This document shows, in pieces, positions 1 through 5,934 of a DNA stretch of 6,379 nucleotides. The notes beneath the pieces were generated by a model, which saw only the letters and a program-made list of their open reading frames with translations, did no database searches and had not been told where the DNA came from. The stretch's first letter is position 1, and each line of letters starts with the position of its first letter. The position numbers were made by a program, and so were the translations under genes. Origin of the DNA: an uncultured Devosia sp. (GTDB lineage: Bacteria; Pseudomonadota; Alphaproteobacteria; Rhizobiales; Devosiaceae); the NCBI GenBank assembly GCA_934553185.1, contig CAKTFF010000133.1, positions 1 to 6,379 on the forward strand, read 5' to 3'.

Positions 1-922
1 GGGCGTTAAAGGTTTGGATCAGCCGGTCGCTTTCGGCAATTGTTGTTTCCAGCGCCTGCTGACGGGCCTGGTCACTGGCGCCGTCGCGCAGGGCGGATTC
101 TGCCTGATTGCGCAGCCGGGTGAGCGGCGTCTTGAGGTCGTGCGCGACATTGTCGGTCACCTCCTTGAGGCCCTGCAGTAGTTGCTCGATGCGATCGAGC
201 ATGGCGTTGAGATTGGTCGCCAGGCCGTCGAACTCATCATTGCGCCGCGTGACCGGAACGCGTTCGCTCAAATTGCCGGACATGATCTTGGTGGAGGTAT
301 CGCGAATGGTGTCGATGCGCTTGAGTACGCGGCGTGCGGTTAGACCGCCCGCAAACATCGAAAACACGATGATACCCAACACCCCGAAGAGAAAGCTCTG
401 GACGATGATGGCGGAAAAGCCCCGCCGCTCCACCACGTCCCGGCCCACAACGAGACGGAAACCGTTGCTGAGTTCCACCGAGCGGACAACGGCAAAGCCG
501 GTCTTGGCTGGGCCGCGCGGGCCCATGCCGGGTCCCGGGCCAGCGGGGTCGTTAAAGGGCGTAGCGCGTTCATAGTCGAAGCTATAGATGCCCGGCTCGA
601 TTAGCACATTGGGGGGAATGTCGAAGACATTGCCCAGGAGATACTGCCCGGTCGCGTCGCCCAGGAAATAAACGCCGGGTCCTGGCGCACGGGAGATGCG
701 CTCCACCGCGAAGGCCAAGGCGCGAATGCCCTGATTGGCATCGATGCGCTGGAGGATGCGCACCTCGTTGTCGATCTCCATCGATTGCTGGCGCTGGATC
801 TGCACGCTGGACTGCCATGTGATGAAGGCCAGCAGCAGAATGGCAAACAGGGAAAAAATGAGGATAAAGGTCGCCGTCAGCCGGACGGTGGAGGTGCGCC
901 AAAGCTGCCAGAAGCGGTTCAC
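1..922 (-). CDS. Sensor histidine kinase, partial (C-terminal catalytic domain beyond the window)
   Basis: Inner-membrane kinase that should autophosphorylate on histidine and pass phosphate to the regulator encoded just upstream. My translation from the GTG at 922-920 gives 307 residues before the window ends. It shows a short basic N-terminus, a first membrane segment at about residues 14-35, a periplasmic region at about 36-168, a second membrane segment at about 170-192, a HAMP linker at about 193-245, and a HisKA H-box DNVAHDLKTPLTRLRN with the phospho-accepting histidine at 261. The ATP-binding N/G boxes would lie beyond position 1. The start is fixed by an in-frame TAG, the regulator's own stop at 928-926, two codons upstream of the GTG; no ATG occurs before residue 48. 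A weak GAG at 931-929 is the only ribosome site seen. The sensor region has a Gly/Pro-rich patch at about residues 126-139. The ligand is unknown; by position it may equal rhizobial ActK, which is recalled and not verified. Confidence 0.93.
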   Translation of the reverse strand, partial: MNRFWQLWRTSTVRLTATFILIFSLFAILLLAFITWQSSVQIQRQQSMEIDNEVRILQRIDANQGIRALAFAVERISRAPGPGVYFLGDATGQYLLGNVFDIPPNVLIEPGIYSFDYERATPFNDPAGPGPGMGPRGPAKTGFAVVRSVELSNGFRLVVGRDVVERRGFSAIIVQSFLFGVLGIIVFSMFAGGLTARRVLKRIDTIRDTSTKIMSGNLSERVPVTRRNDEFDGLATNLNAMLDRIEQLLQGLKEVTDNVAHDLKTPLTRLRNQAESALRDGASDQARQQALETTIAESDRLIQTFNA

Positions 923-925
923 GCG

Positions 926-1597
926 CTACTCGCGGATCATGTAGCCGGCGCCACGCACCGTTTGCAGCAAGGGGCTGGCATGACCCTTGTCGATCTTGGA
1001 GCGCAGGCGGGACATGTGGACGTCGATGACGTTGGTCTGAGGGTCGAAATGGTAATCCCAGACGTTTTCCAGCAGCATGGTGCGGGTGACGACCTTGCCG
1101 GCATGTTTCATCAGATATTCCAGCAGCCGAAACTCCCGCGGTTGAAGCAGGATGGTCTCGCCATCGCGCTCGACCTTGCGGGAGAGCCGATCAAGGCTCA
1201 GGCCCGCCACCTCGTAGCTGGTAGCGGCTTCGGAGGGGCTGGAGCGGCGCGCCAGCACTTCGACGCGCGCCAGCAGTTCGGTGAAGGCATAGGGCTTGGT
1301 GAGGTAATCGTCGCCGCCGGCGCGAAGCCCGGTTACGCGGTCGTCCACCTCGCCTAAGGCGGACAAGATGAGGACCGGCGTCTGGTCGCCTTCGGCGCGC
1401 AGCGATTCCACGATGGATAGCCCATCGCGGCGCGGCAGCATGCGATCAACGATCAGGACGTCATAGTCCATGCCCGAGGCCATGGCATAGCCGGTTTCGC
1501 CGTCAGCGGCATGGTGAGTGACGTGTCCGGCTTCGTCGAGGGCCTGGATCAAGTAGCTGGCGGCTTCGCGATCGTCTTCGATCAACAATATCTTCAA
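926..1597 (-). CDS. OmpR-family response regulator (winged-helix DNA-binding)
   Basis: Cytoplasmic transcription regulator partnered with the adjacent kinase. From the TTG at 1597-1595 it is 223 residues, normal for the family, and begins MKILLIEDD. The receiver domain spans about residues 1-118, with acidic-pocket residues D8/D9, phospho-accepting D51 in VDRMLPRRDG, switch S79 and K101 in the TKPYAF motif. The C-terminal winged helix (about 127-221) includes LQPREFRLLEYLM and NVIDVHMSRLRSKID. The TTG start is chosen because GGGGAG lies 7 bases upstream (1610-1605) and the protein then begins as family members do. The same frame stays open to 1642, but that would place the start inside the terminator loop after degP. 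The gene sits directly downstream of degP and ends 3 bases before the kinase. Locus order resembles the rhizobial degP1-actJK region linked to acid tolerance; that identity is recalled, so no symbol is given. FeuP is a related alternative. Confidence 0.95.
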   Translation of the reverse strand: MKILLIEDDREAASYLIQALDEAGHVTHHAADGETGYAMASGMDYDVLIVDRMLPRRDGLSIVESLRAEGDQTPVLILSALGEVDDRVTGLRAGGDDYLTKPYAFTELLARVEVLARRSSPSEAATSYEVAGLSLDRLSRKVERDGETILLQPREFRLLEYLMKHAGKVVTRTMLLENVWDYHFDPQTNVIDVHMSRLRSKIDKGHASPLLQTVRGAGYMIRE

Positions 1598-1604
1598 CGC
1601 CAAG

Positions 1605-1610
1605 CTCCCC
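1605..1610 (-). promoter_or_regulatory. Ribosome binding site that fixes the regulator's TTG start
   Basis: GGGGAG on the minus strand lies 7 bases before the TTG at 1597-1595. The other in-frame candidates fit worse: the TTG at 1603 is only 1 base from this site, and codons further upstream fall in or beside the terminator hairpin. Confidence 0.6.
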
Positions 1611-1621
1611 GTACGCAGCAC

Positions 1622-1652
1622 AAAAAAGCTCCGGGAGATCAACTCCCGGAGC
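1622..1652 (-). terminator. Intrinsic terminator after degP, close upstream of the response regulator
   Basis: Read on the minus strand, GCTCCGGGAG (1652-1643) and CTCCCGGAGC (1637-1628) form a perfect 10-bp GC-rich stem around a 5-base TTGAT loop, followed at once by six Ts (1627-1622). This is a textbook Rho-independent terminator for transcripts coming through degP, whose TAA ends at 1662. On the plus strand no T run follows, so it is one-directional. It leaves only 24 bases before the regulator's start codon. Confidence 0.9.
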
Positions 1653-1661
1653 CGAAGGTTC

Positions 1662-3200
1662 TTACTCGCTCAGCGGCAGGCCGATGAAGGTGTCATTGCC
1701 ATCGCGGCTGGCCTTGATCAGAGCCGTGTTGCGACCCTGGGCCTCGACTTCGTCGATGGCAGCCTCGAACTCGTCGAGGGTGTTCACCGGCGTGTTGTTG
1801 ACCTCGAGGATCGTGTCGCCAACCGACAGGCCCCTTTGAGCTGCGGTAGACTCAGGATCGATGTCCTGGATCAGGAGGCCACCATTGCCATCGGCGTTGG
1901 GAACGAGGCTGAGGCCAACGCTGGATTCGCTGGGCACCTGCTCGGGCTCGGCGGGCGCTTCGGGCTCCTGCTCAGCCTGGGCCAATGCTTCCTCGTTCAG
2001 CGTGCCGAGCGTCACCGACACGGTGGTTTCAGCACCGTCGCGCCAGATGGTCAGCTCGACGCTGCTGTCTGGAGCCTTGCCAGCGATCGTGCGGCTCAGA
2101 TCGAGCGCGTCATCAATGGGATCGCCATCAACGGCCGTGACGATGTCACCCGATTGGATGCCAGCGGGACCGGCAGGACCATCTTCGGCAATGTTGCTGA
2201 TGATGGCGCCGCTCGCATCGGCAAGGCCAACGCCGTCAGCGATATCACGCGTCACGTCCTGAATGCCGACGCCGAGATAGCCGCGGGTCACGTCACCAGT
2301 GTTGATCAGCTGATCGACGATGCCCTTGACCGTGGCTGCCGGGATGGCGAAGGCGATGCCCACATTGCCGCCATTGGGTGAGTAGATGGCGGTGTTGACG
2401 CCGACCACTTCGCCCTTGGTGTTGAAAGCGGGGCCACCAGAGTTACCTGTGTTAACGGCAGCGTCGATCTGGAGGAAGTCGCCATAGTTTGAACCGCCGA
2501 TGTTGCGGCCCGAACCGGAGATCACGCCGACGGTAACGGTACCACCGAGGCCGAAGGGATTACCCACGGCGACGACCCAATCGCCAACGCGGCTGGACTC
2601 GTTTTCAAAGCTGACGAAGGGAAGATCTTCGCCTTCGATCTTGAGCACGGCAAGGTCGGTGCGCTCGTCGGTGCCGACGATTTCGGCGACCTGCTCGGTG
2701 CCGTCGTCGAACACGACGGTGACCTTGGTGGCGTTTTCCACGACGTGGTTGTTGGTCACGACATAGCCGTCAGCCGAAACAACAAAGCCGGAGCCGGCTG
2801 CCATGAACTGGCGAGGCGCCTGCTCCTGATCGCCACGGGGGCCACCGGGGCCGCCGCGCTGACCGAACTGATCGAAAAAGTCGCGGAAGGGGTGACCTTC
2901 GGGCAGATCGGGGAATTCGAAATCGAAGTTGCCGCCACGGCGCTGCATCTGCCCGCCGCTTTCTTCGGCTTCAACAAGGATGGACACGACGGCGGGCTTC
3001 ACAGCCTCGACCAGGTCGGCAAAGCCGGCATGGGGCTGGGCCACGTCGGGCACCACAATCTGGGCAGCATTCTGCACCTGAGCGGTGGCAGTCTGACCCG
3101 TAAAGACGTAGGCGGTGGATACCCCACCGATACCGACCAGCAGCGCCAGGGCAGAGGCCCCGAGCCAGCGGCTGGTACGCTTCATAACGGTCGTGCGCAT
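1662..3200 (-). CDS. degP: Do-family periplasmic serine protease/chaperone (DegP/HtrA)
   Basis: Exported protease that degrades or refolds damaged envelope proteins. From the ATG at 3200 it is 512 residues. A basic N-terminus and hydrophobic segment (about 12-35) form a signal peptide or anchor, ending near TGQTATAQ. The trypsin-like domain follows, with catalytic H152 (VTNNHVV), D182 (RTDLAVL) and S254 (NTGNSGGP). PDZ1 covers about 295-400 and PDZ2 about 427-512, joined by a Glu/Pro-rich linker (about 408-425). The loop before the protease core (about 78-133) is long, with a Gly/Arg/Pro-rich stretch. No cysteine is present, so the E. coli DegP loop disulfide is absent. The start is chosen because AGGAG (3215-3211) is 10 bases from this ATG; the in-frame ATG at 3209 is only 1 base from it and would add three residues. 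It lies downstream of the ccm genes across a 323-base gap and ends just before a strong terminator. Related names in other species are htrA and mucD. Confidence 0.97.
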   Translation of the reverse strand: MRTTVMKRTSRWLGASALALLVGIGGVSTAYVFTGQTATAQVQNAAQIVVPDVAQPHAGFADLVEAVKPAVVSILVEAEESGGQMQRRGGNFDFEFPDLPEGHPFRDFFDQFGQRGGPGGPRGDQEQAPRQFMAAGSGFVVSADGYVVTNNHVVENATKVTVVFDDGTEQVAEIVGTDERTDLAVLKIEGEDLPFVSFENESSRVGDWVVAVGNPFGLGGTVTVGVISGSGRNIGGSNYGDFLQIDAAVNTGNSGGPAFNTKGEVVGVNTAIYSPNGGNVGIAFAIPAATVKGIVDQLINTGDVTRGYLGVGIQDVTRDIADGVGLADASGAIISNIAEDGPAGPAGIQSGDIVTAVDGDPIDDALDLSRTIAGKAPDSSVELTIWRDGAETTVSVTLGTLNEEALAQAEQEPEAPAEPEQVPSESSVGLSLVPNADGNGGLLIQDIDPESTAAQRGLSVGDTILEVNNTPVNTLDEFEAAIDEVEAQGRNTALIKASRDGNDTFIGLPLSE

Positions 3201-3210
3201 ATGCGTCATT

Positions 3211-3215
3211 CTCCT
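3211..3215 (-). promoter_or_regulatory. Ribosome binding site of degP, deciding between two ATGs
   Basis: AGGAG on the minus strand is spaced 10 bases from the ATG at 3200 and 1 base from the ATG at 3209. The spacing favours 3200 as the start. Confidence 0.6.
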
Positions 3216-3350
3216 AAGGCAAGCCTTGAACAGCTCGTGGCCTAGATATGGAATGCCGCGCCTTTCATGGAAGTTGCCTCAACATTAAACCTTGGCAATG
3301 TTGCAGGCGGGATTGTGTCGCTTAGAGGCACAGCGCCTCCACAATTGCGA
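3216..3350 (-). promoter_or_regulatory. Probable degP promoter/leader region
   Basis: Non-coding DNA between the palindromic element and degP, locally richer in A+T than its surroundings, where a degP promoter must lie if degP is not transcribed only from ccm. No strong sigma-70 pair is visible. One candidate is CTTCCA (3273-3268), 17 bases, then CATATC (3250-3245), which loosely recalls alphaproteobacterial heat-shock promoters. Another is a lone -10-like TTTAAT (3289-3284) without a good -35. A small 5-bp hairpin (3325-3339) and the 7-bp inverted repeat at 3280-3303 also lie here. The exact promoter is not resolved. Confidence 0.35.
3280..3303. promoter_or_regulatory. Perfect 7-bp inverted repeat, candidate operator upstream of degP
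   Basis: CAACATT (3280-3286) and AATGTTG (3297-3303) are exact inverted copies around a 10-base spacer, giving half-site centres 17 bases apart. The motif lies about 80-103 bases before the degP start, where an activator or repressor would bind. The regulator encoded downstream of degP is an obvious candidate, but OmpR-type proteins often prefer direct repeats, so the match is only suggestive. Confidence 0.3.
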
Positions 3351-3486
3351 TGTCACCCCGGCCCTGAGCCGGGGTCCATCCTGGGATGATGCATTGTCCA
3401 GCCTTAGTAGGGAGAGTGCTGGACACGGCGACCTTGCGGCAAGACATCCATCTCGAGGTGGGCCCCGGCTCAAGGCCGGGGTGACA
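3351..3486. repeat. Palindromic interspersed repeat (two inverted copies, REP/BIME-like)
   Basis: The outer 27 bases at each end (3351-3377 and 3460-3486) are inverted copies matching at 25 of 27 positions. Each arm contains its own hairpin, CCCCGGC, a 5-base loop, then GCCGGGG (3356-3374 and 3463-3481). Similarity continues inward with mostly transition differences, through GATG-type sequence, to a perfect 8-bp pair TGTCCAGC/GCTGGACA (3395-3402, 3418-3425) flanking a 15-base centre. The right half carries about 17-19 extra bases, including CTTGCGGCAAG (3433-3443). No target-site duplication is visible and no protein is encoded. Repeats of this kind are, from memory, scattered through Devosia-like and other alphaproteobacterial genomes. 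The position after ccmH suggests a role at the 3' end of the ccm transcript. Confidence 0.75.
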
Positions 3487-3523
3487 CGGTGGATGGGCAA
3501 TATCGCGGAAGGCGTCCCGGAGC

Positions 3524-3964
3524 TTAGTTCAGCTCGTCAAGCGCCGCCTGCTCTTCGGGGCTCAGACCAGCGGGAACATTGCGCCGCTGACGCGCCAGAA
3601 CGAAAAGCGCGCCAAGTCCGAACAGCAGCAATGCGGGACCGGCGATCCAGAGAAGGATCGTGTGGTTGTTGAGGCGCGGGTTGAGCAGGACATATTCGCC
3701 GTAGCGATCCACCAGGAACTGCCGGACGGCTTCGTCACTGTCGCCGGCGACCAGCCGCTCGCGCACCAGAATGCGCAGGTCGCGGGCCAGGTCGGCATCG
3801 CTGTCGTCGATAGACTGGTTCTGACACACAAGGCAGCGCAAACCAGTGGAGATATCGCGCGCGCGCTGCTCAAGCACCGGATCGGGCAAGATTTCGTCCG
3901 GGCTCAAGGCCACAACGGGCACTGTCAAACACAATGCCAGAAGGAGGATGCGGAGCCAGGTCAT
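3524..3964 (-). CDS. ccmH: Cytochrome c maturation protein CcmH (CycL)
   Basis: Membrane-anchored periplasmic thiol protein of system I cytochrome c maturation. It helps keep the apocytochrome CXXCH cysteines reduced and presents them to the CcmF heme lyase. The 146-residue product has a signal peptide (about 1-20), the hallmark motif LRCLVCQNQSIDDSDADLARDLR with redox cysteines C44 and C47, a helical periplasmic domain to about residue 100, and one membrane segment (about 102-124) followed by a short charged tail. This is the short alphaproteobacterial form; the CcmI-like extension of the E. coli protein is absent and is usually a separate gene upstream of ccmE. The ATG at 3964 overlaps the ccmF stop in an ATGA and has no clear ribosome site of its own, so translation is probably coupled. 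It is the last ccm gene here. Confidence 0.96.
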   Translation of the reverse strand: MTWLRILLLALCLTVPVVALSPDEILPDPVLEQRARDISTGLRCLVCQNQSIDDSDADLARDLRILVRERLVAGDSDEAVRQFLVDRYGEYVLLNPRLNNHTILLWIAGPALLLFGLGALFVLARQRRNVPAGLSPEEQAALDELN

Positions 3965-5934
3965 TCGGCGGGGCTCGCAATGGGGCGAGCGGCCTGGCGC
4001 GGCGCGCCCACACGCAGCTTTCGGTCAGTGAGCGAAAGCACGCCTGCAAACGCCATGAGCAAGGCGCCGAGCCAGATCAAGGTGATAAATGGCTTGTGCC
4101 AGACGCGGATAACATGGGTGCCATCGAGCGGCTCGCCGAGCTGAAGGTAGAGCTGGGAAAAGCCATAGGTCTCGATGGCCGCTTCAGTGGTCGGCATGCC
4201 GCTGGCCACATAGGTGCGGCGATCGGCCAGCATGGGCCGCGTGCCGCCGCCGGGTGCGGTGACCGTGAAGTGGCCCTCCTCGGAGAGGTAGTTGGGTCCC
4301 TCGACCTGCCGGAAATCATCGAACACGATGGTGTAACCGGACAGCTGCGCTGTTTCACCTGGATTAAGCGTGGTGACGAGCTCGGTCTCCCAGGCGGTCG
4401 TCGCCACGATGCCGAGCACGGTGACGCCGACGCCGAAATGGGCAATGGCCGTCGACCAGGCCGAGCGCGGCAGGCCGATCAGTCGCCGGCCACTCTCGCG
4501 TAGGGGGATGCGGCCGAGCTTGGAGCGATCCACCAGTTCGGCGATGGCGCCAAAAGCGACCCAGAAGCCCAGCAGCAGACCAAGCGGGGCCAGGGATATC
4601 GATACGCCGCCCAGCGCTGAAATGAGGATGGTGGCGAAGATGGCAAGCGCCGCAGCGCCGATCAGCCGTTGCGCTGCGCCGACCACATCGGCGCGCTTCC
4701 AGGCGAGAAGCGGCCCAAAGGGCAGCACCAGCAGCAGCGGCGCCATCAGCGCGCCAAAGGTGAGGTTAAAGAATGGGGCGCCGACCGAAATGGTCGTGCC
4801 GGTCAGGGCGTCGAGCACAAGCGGGTAAAGCGTGCCAACCAGAACCGCGCCAATTGCGGTGGCGAGGAACAGGTTGTTGAGGATCAGCGCGCCTTCGCGG
4901 CTAACCGGCGCAAACAAGCCGCCTTGCCGCAACGCAGACGCACGGAGGGCGAAAAGCGTGAATGCACCACCAATGACGATGGCCAGCAAAGACAGGATCA
5001 CCAGACCCCGCGTGGGGTCGCTGGCAAAGGTATGGACAGAGGTCAGAATGCCCGAGCGAACCAGGAATGTGCCCAGCAGCGACAGCGAAAAGGTGATGAT
5101 GGACAAAAAGATCGTCCATATTTTTAGGGCATTGCGCTTCTCCATCACCAGAGCGGAATGGAGCAGCGCCGTGCCGGCCAGCCAAGGCATGAAGCTGGCA
5201 TTTTCCACCGGGTCCCAGAACCACCAGCCACCCCAGCCAAGCTCGTAATAGGCCCAGTAGGAGCCCATGGCGATGCCAAGGGTGAGAAAGGTCCAGCTCA
5301 ACATAGTCCAGGGCCGCACCCAGCGTGCCCAGGCCTGGTCGATGCGGCCTGAAACCAGCGCTGCGACAGCAAAGGAAAAGCAGATCGAAAAGCCCACATA
5401 GCCGGCGTAAAGCAGCGGCGGATGGATTGCGAGGCCGATATCCTGAAGCACAGGATTAAGGTCATTGCCCTCGATCGGCGGCGGATCAAGGCGGGCAAAA
5501 GGATTGGAGGTAAAGAGGGTGAAGCCGGAAAAGGCGGCAGTCAGCAGGCTCTGCGTCGCCAGAACCAGCGCGAGCAGATCACCCGGCAAGCGGCGACCGA
5601 AGGCGGCGACCATGGCGCCAAAGGCCACAAGGATGAAGATCCAGAGGACCAGTGAGCCCTCATGATTGCCCCAAACGCCTGAGATCTTGAAGATCAGCGG
5701 CTTGAGCGAATGAGAATTGTTGACCGCGAGCAGCAAGCTGAAGTCGGAGGAAACGAACGCCTGGATCAAGGCGCCAAAAGCGACCGCTACGAGAAGGAGC
5801 TGGAGGATTGCGCCCTGGCTGAGCACCGGTGCGACGCGCTCGCCGGAACGCCAGAACACAAAGCCGCCGATTGCCGACACGGTCGCTATGGCAAAAGCGA
5901 GAATAAGGGCGAAGTGACCCAGCTCGATGGTCAT
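3961..5934 (-). CDS. ccmF: Heme lyase CcmF (CycK), cytochrome c maturation
   Basis: Polytopic inner-membrane protein that receives heme from CcmE and, with CcmH, attaches it to apocytochrome c on the periplasmic side. From the ATG at 5934 it is 657 residues, typical for the family. Many hydrophobic segments surround the WWD heme-handling motif GWGGWWFWDPVENASFMPW (residues 233-251). Histidines that fit the family's heme ligands are H171 (HPP), H259 (LLHSA), H301 (SVHTFASDP) and H499 (AHFGVG). A periplasmic domain at about 515-612 precedes the last membrane segment (about 614-634). The start is well supported: this ATG overlaps the ccmE stop as ATGA and has GAGGG 7 bases upstream. A GTG at 5958 in the same frame would add eight residues inside ccmE and is less likely. 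The stop overlaps the ccmH start by 4 bases. Confidence 0.97.
   Translation of the reverse strand: MTIELGHFALILAFAIATVSAIGGFVFWRSGERVAPVLSQGAILQLLLVAVAFGALIQAFVSSDFSLLLAVNNSHSLKPLIFKISGVWGNHEGSLVLWIFILVAFGAMVAAFGRRLPGDLLALVLATQSLLTAAFSGFTLFTSNPFARLDPPPIEGNDLNPVLQDIGLAIHPPLLYAGYVGFSICFSFAVAALVSGRIDQAWARWVRPWTMLSWTFLTLGIAMGSYWAYYELGWGGWWFWDPVENASFMPWLAGTALLHSALVMEKRNALKIWTIFLSIITFSLSLLGTFLVRSGILTSVHTFASDPTRGLVILSLLAIVIGGAFTLFALRASALRQGGLFAPVSREGALILNNLFLATAIGAVLVGTLYPLVLDALTGTTISVGAPFFNLTFGALMAPLLLVLPFGPLLAWKRADVVGAAQRLIGAAALAIFATILISALGGVSISLAPLGLLLGFWVAFGAIAELVDRSKLGRIPLRESGRRLIGLPRSAWSTAIAHFGVGVTVLGIVATTAWETELVTTLNPGETAQLSGYTIVFDDFRQVEGPNYLSEEGHFTVTAPGGGTRPMLADRRTYVASGMPTTEAAIETYGFSQLYLQLGEPLDGTHVIRVWHKPFITLIWLGALLMAFAGVLSLTDRKLRVGAPRQAARPIASPAE

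Noticed and set aside
108..575. Plus-strand open frame of about 155 codons opposite the kinase
   Set aside because: Its product is a low-complexity Ser/Arg/Thr-rich sequence and the minus strand encodes a well-formed kinase with membrane segments, HAMP and H-box.
582..902. Minus-strand open frame of about 106 codons within the kinase 5' region
   Set aside because: It is out of frame with the kinase, whose own frame is continuous from 922 to the window edge; no frameshift is needed to explain the region.
1598..1642. Longer N-terminus for the response regulator
   Set aside because: The extra 15 residues would start inside the terminator loop and are not expected in the family, which begins with MKILLIEDD-like sequence.
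3351..3374. Left repeat arm as an intrinsic terminator
   Set aside because: The 7-bp hairpins are strong but no T run follows in either direction, so classic Rho-independent termination is not supported; protection of RNA ends or factor-dependent termination remains possible.
3351..3486. Palindromic element as a recent MITE or insertion sequence
   Set aside because: No matching target-site duplication is visible at the edges (left flank ends TTGCGA, right flank starts CGGTGG) and no transposase fragment is encoded.
3292..3672. Plus-strand open frame across the ccmH-degP gap
   Set aside because: It runs through the palindromic repeat and into the antisense of ccmH, shows no recognisable domain and has no convincing ribosome site.
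3934..5655. Several plus-strand open frames antisense to ccmF
   Set aside because: They lie opposite a clear, full-length ccmF with conserved motifs, have compositions typical of reverse-strand frames in GC-rich DNA, and resemble no known family.
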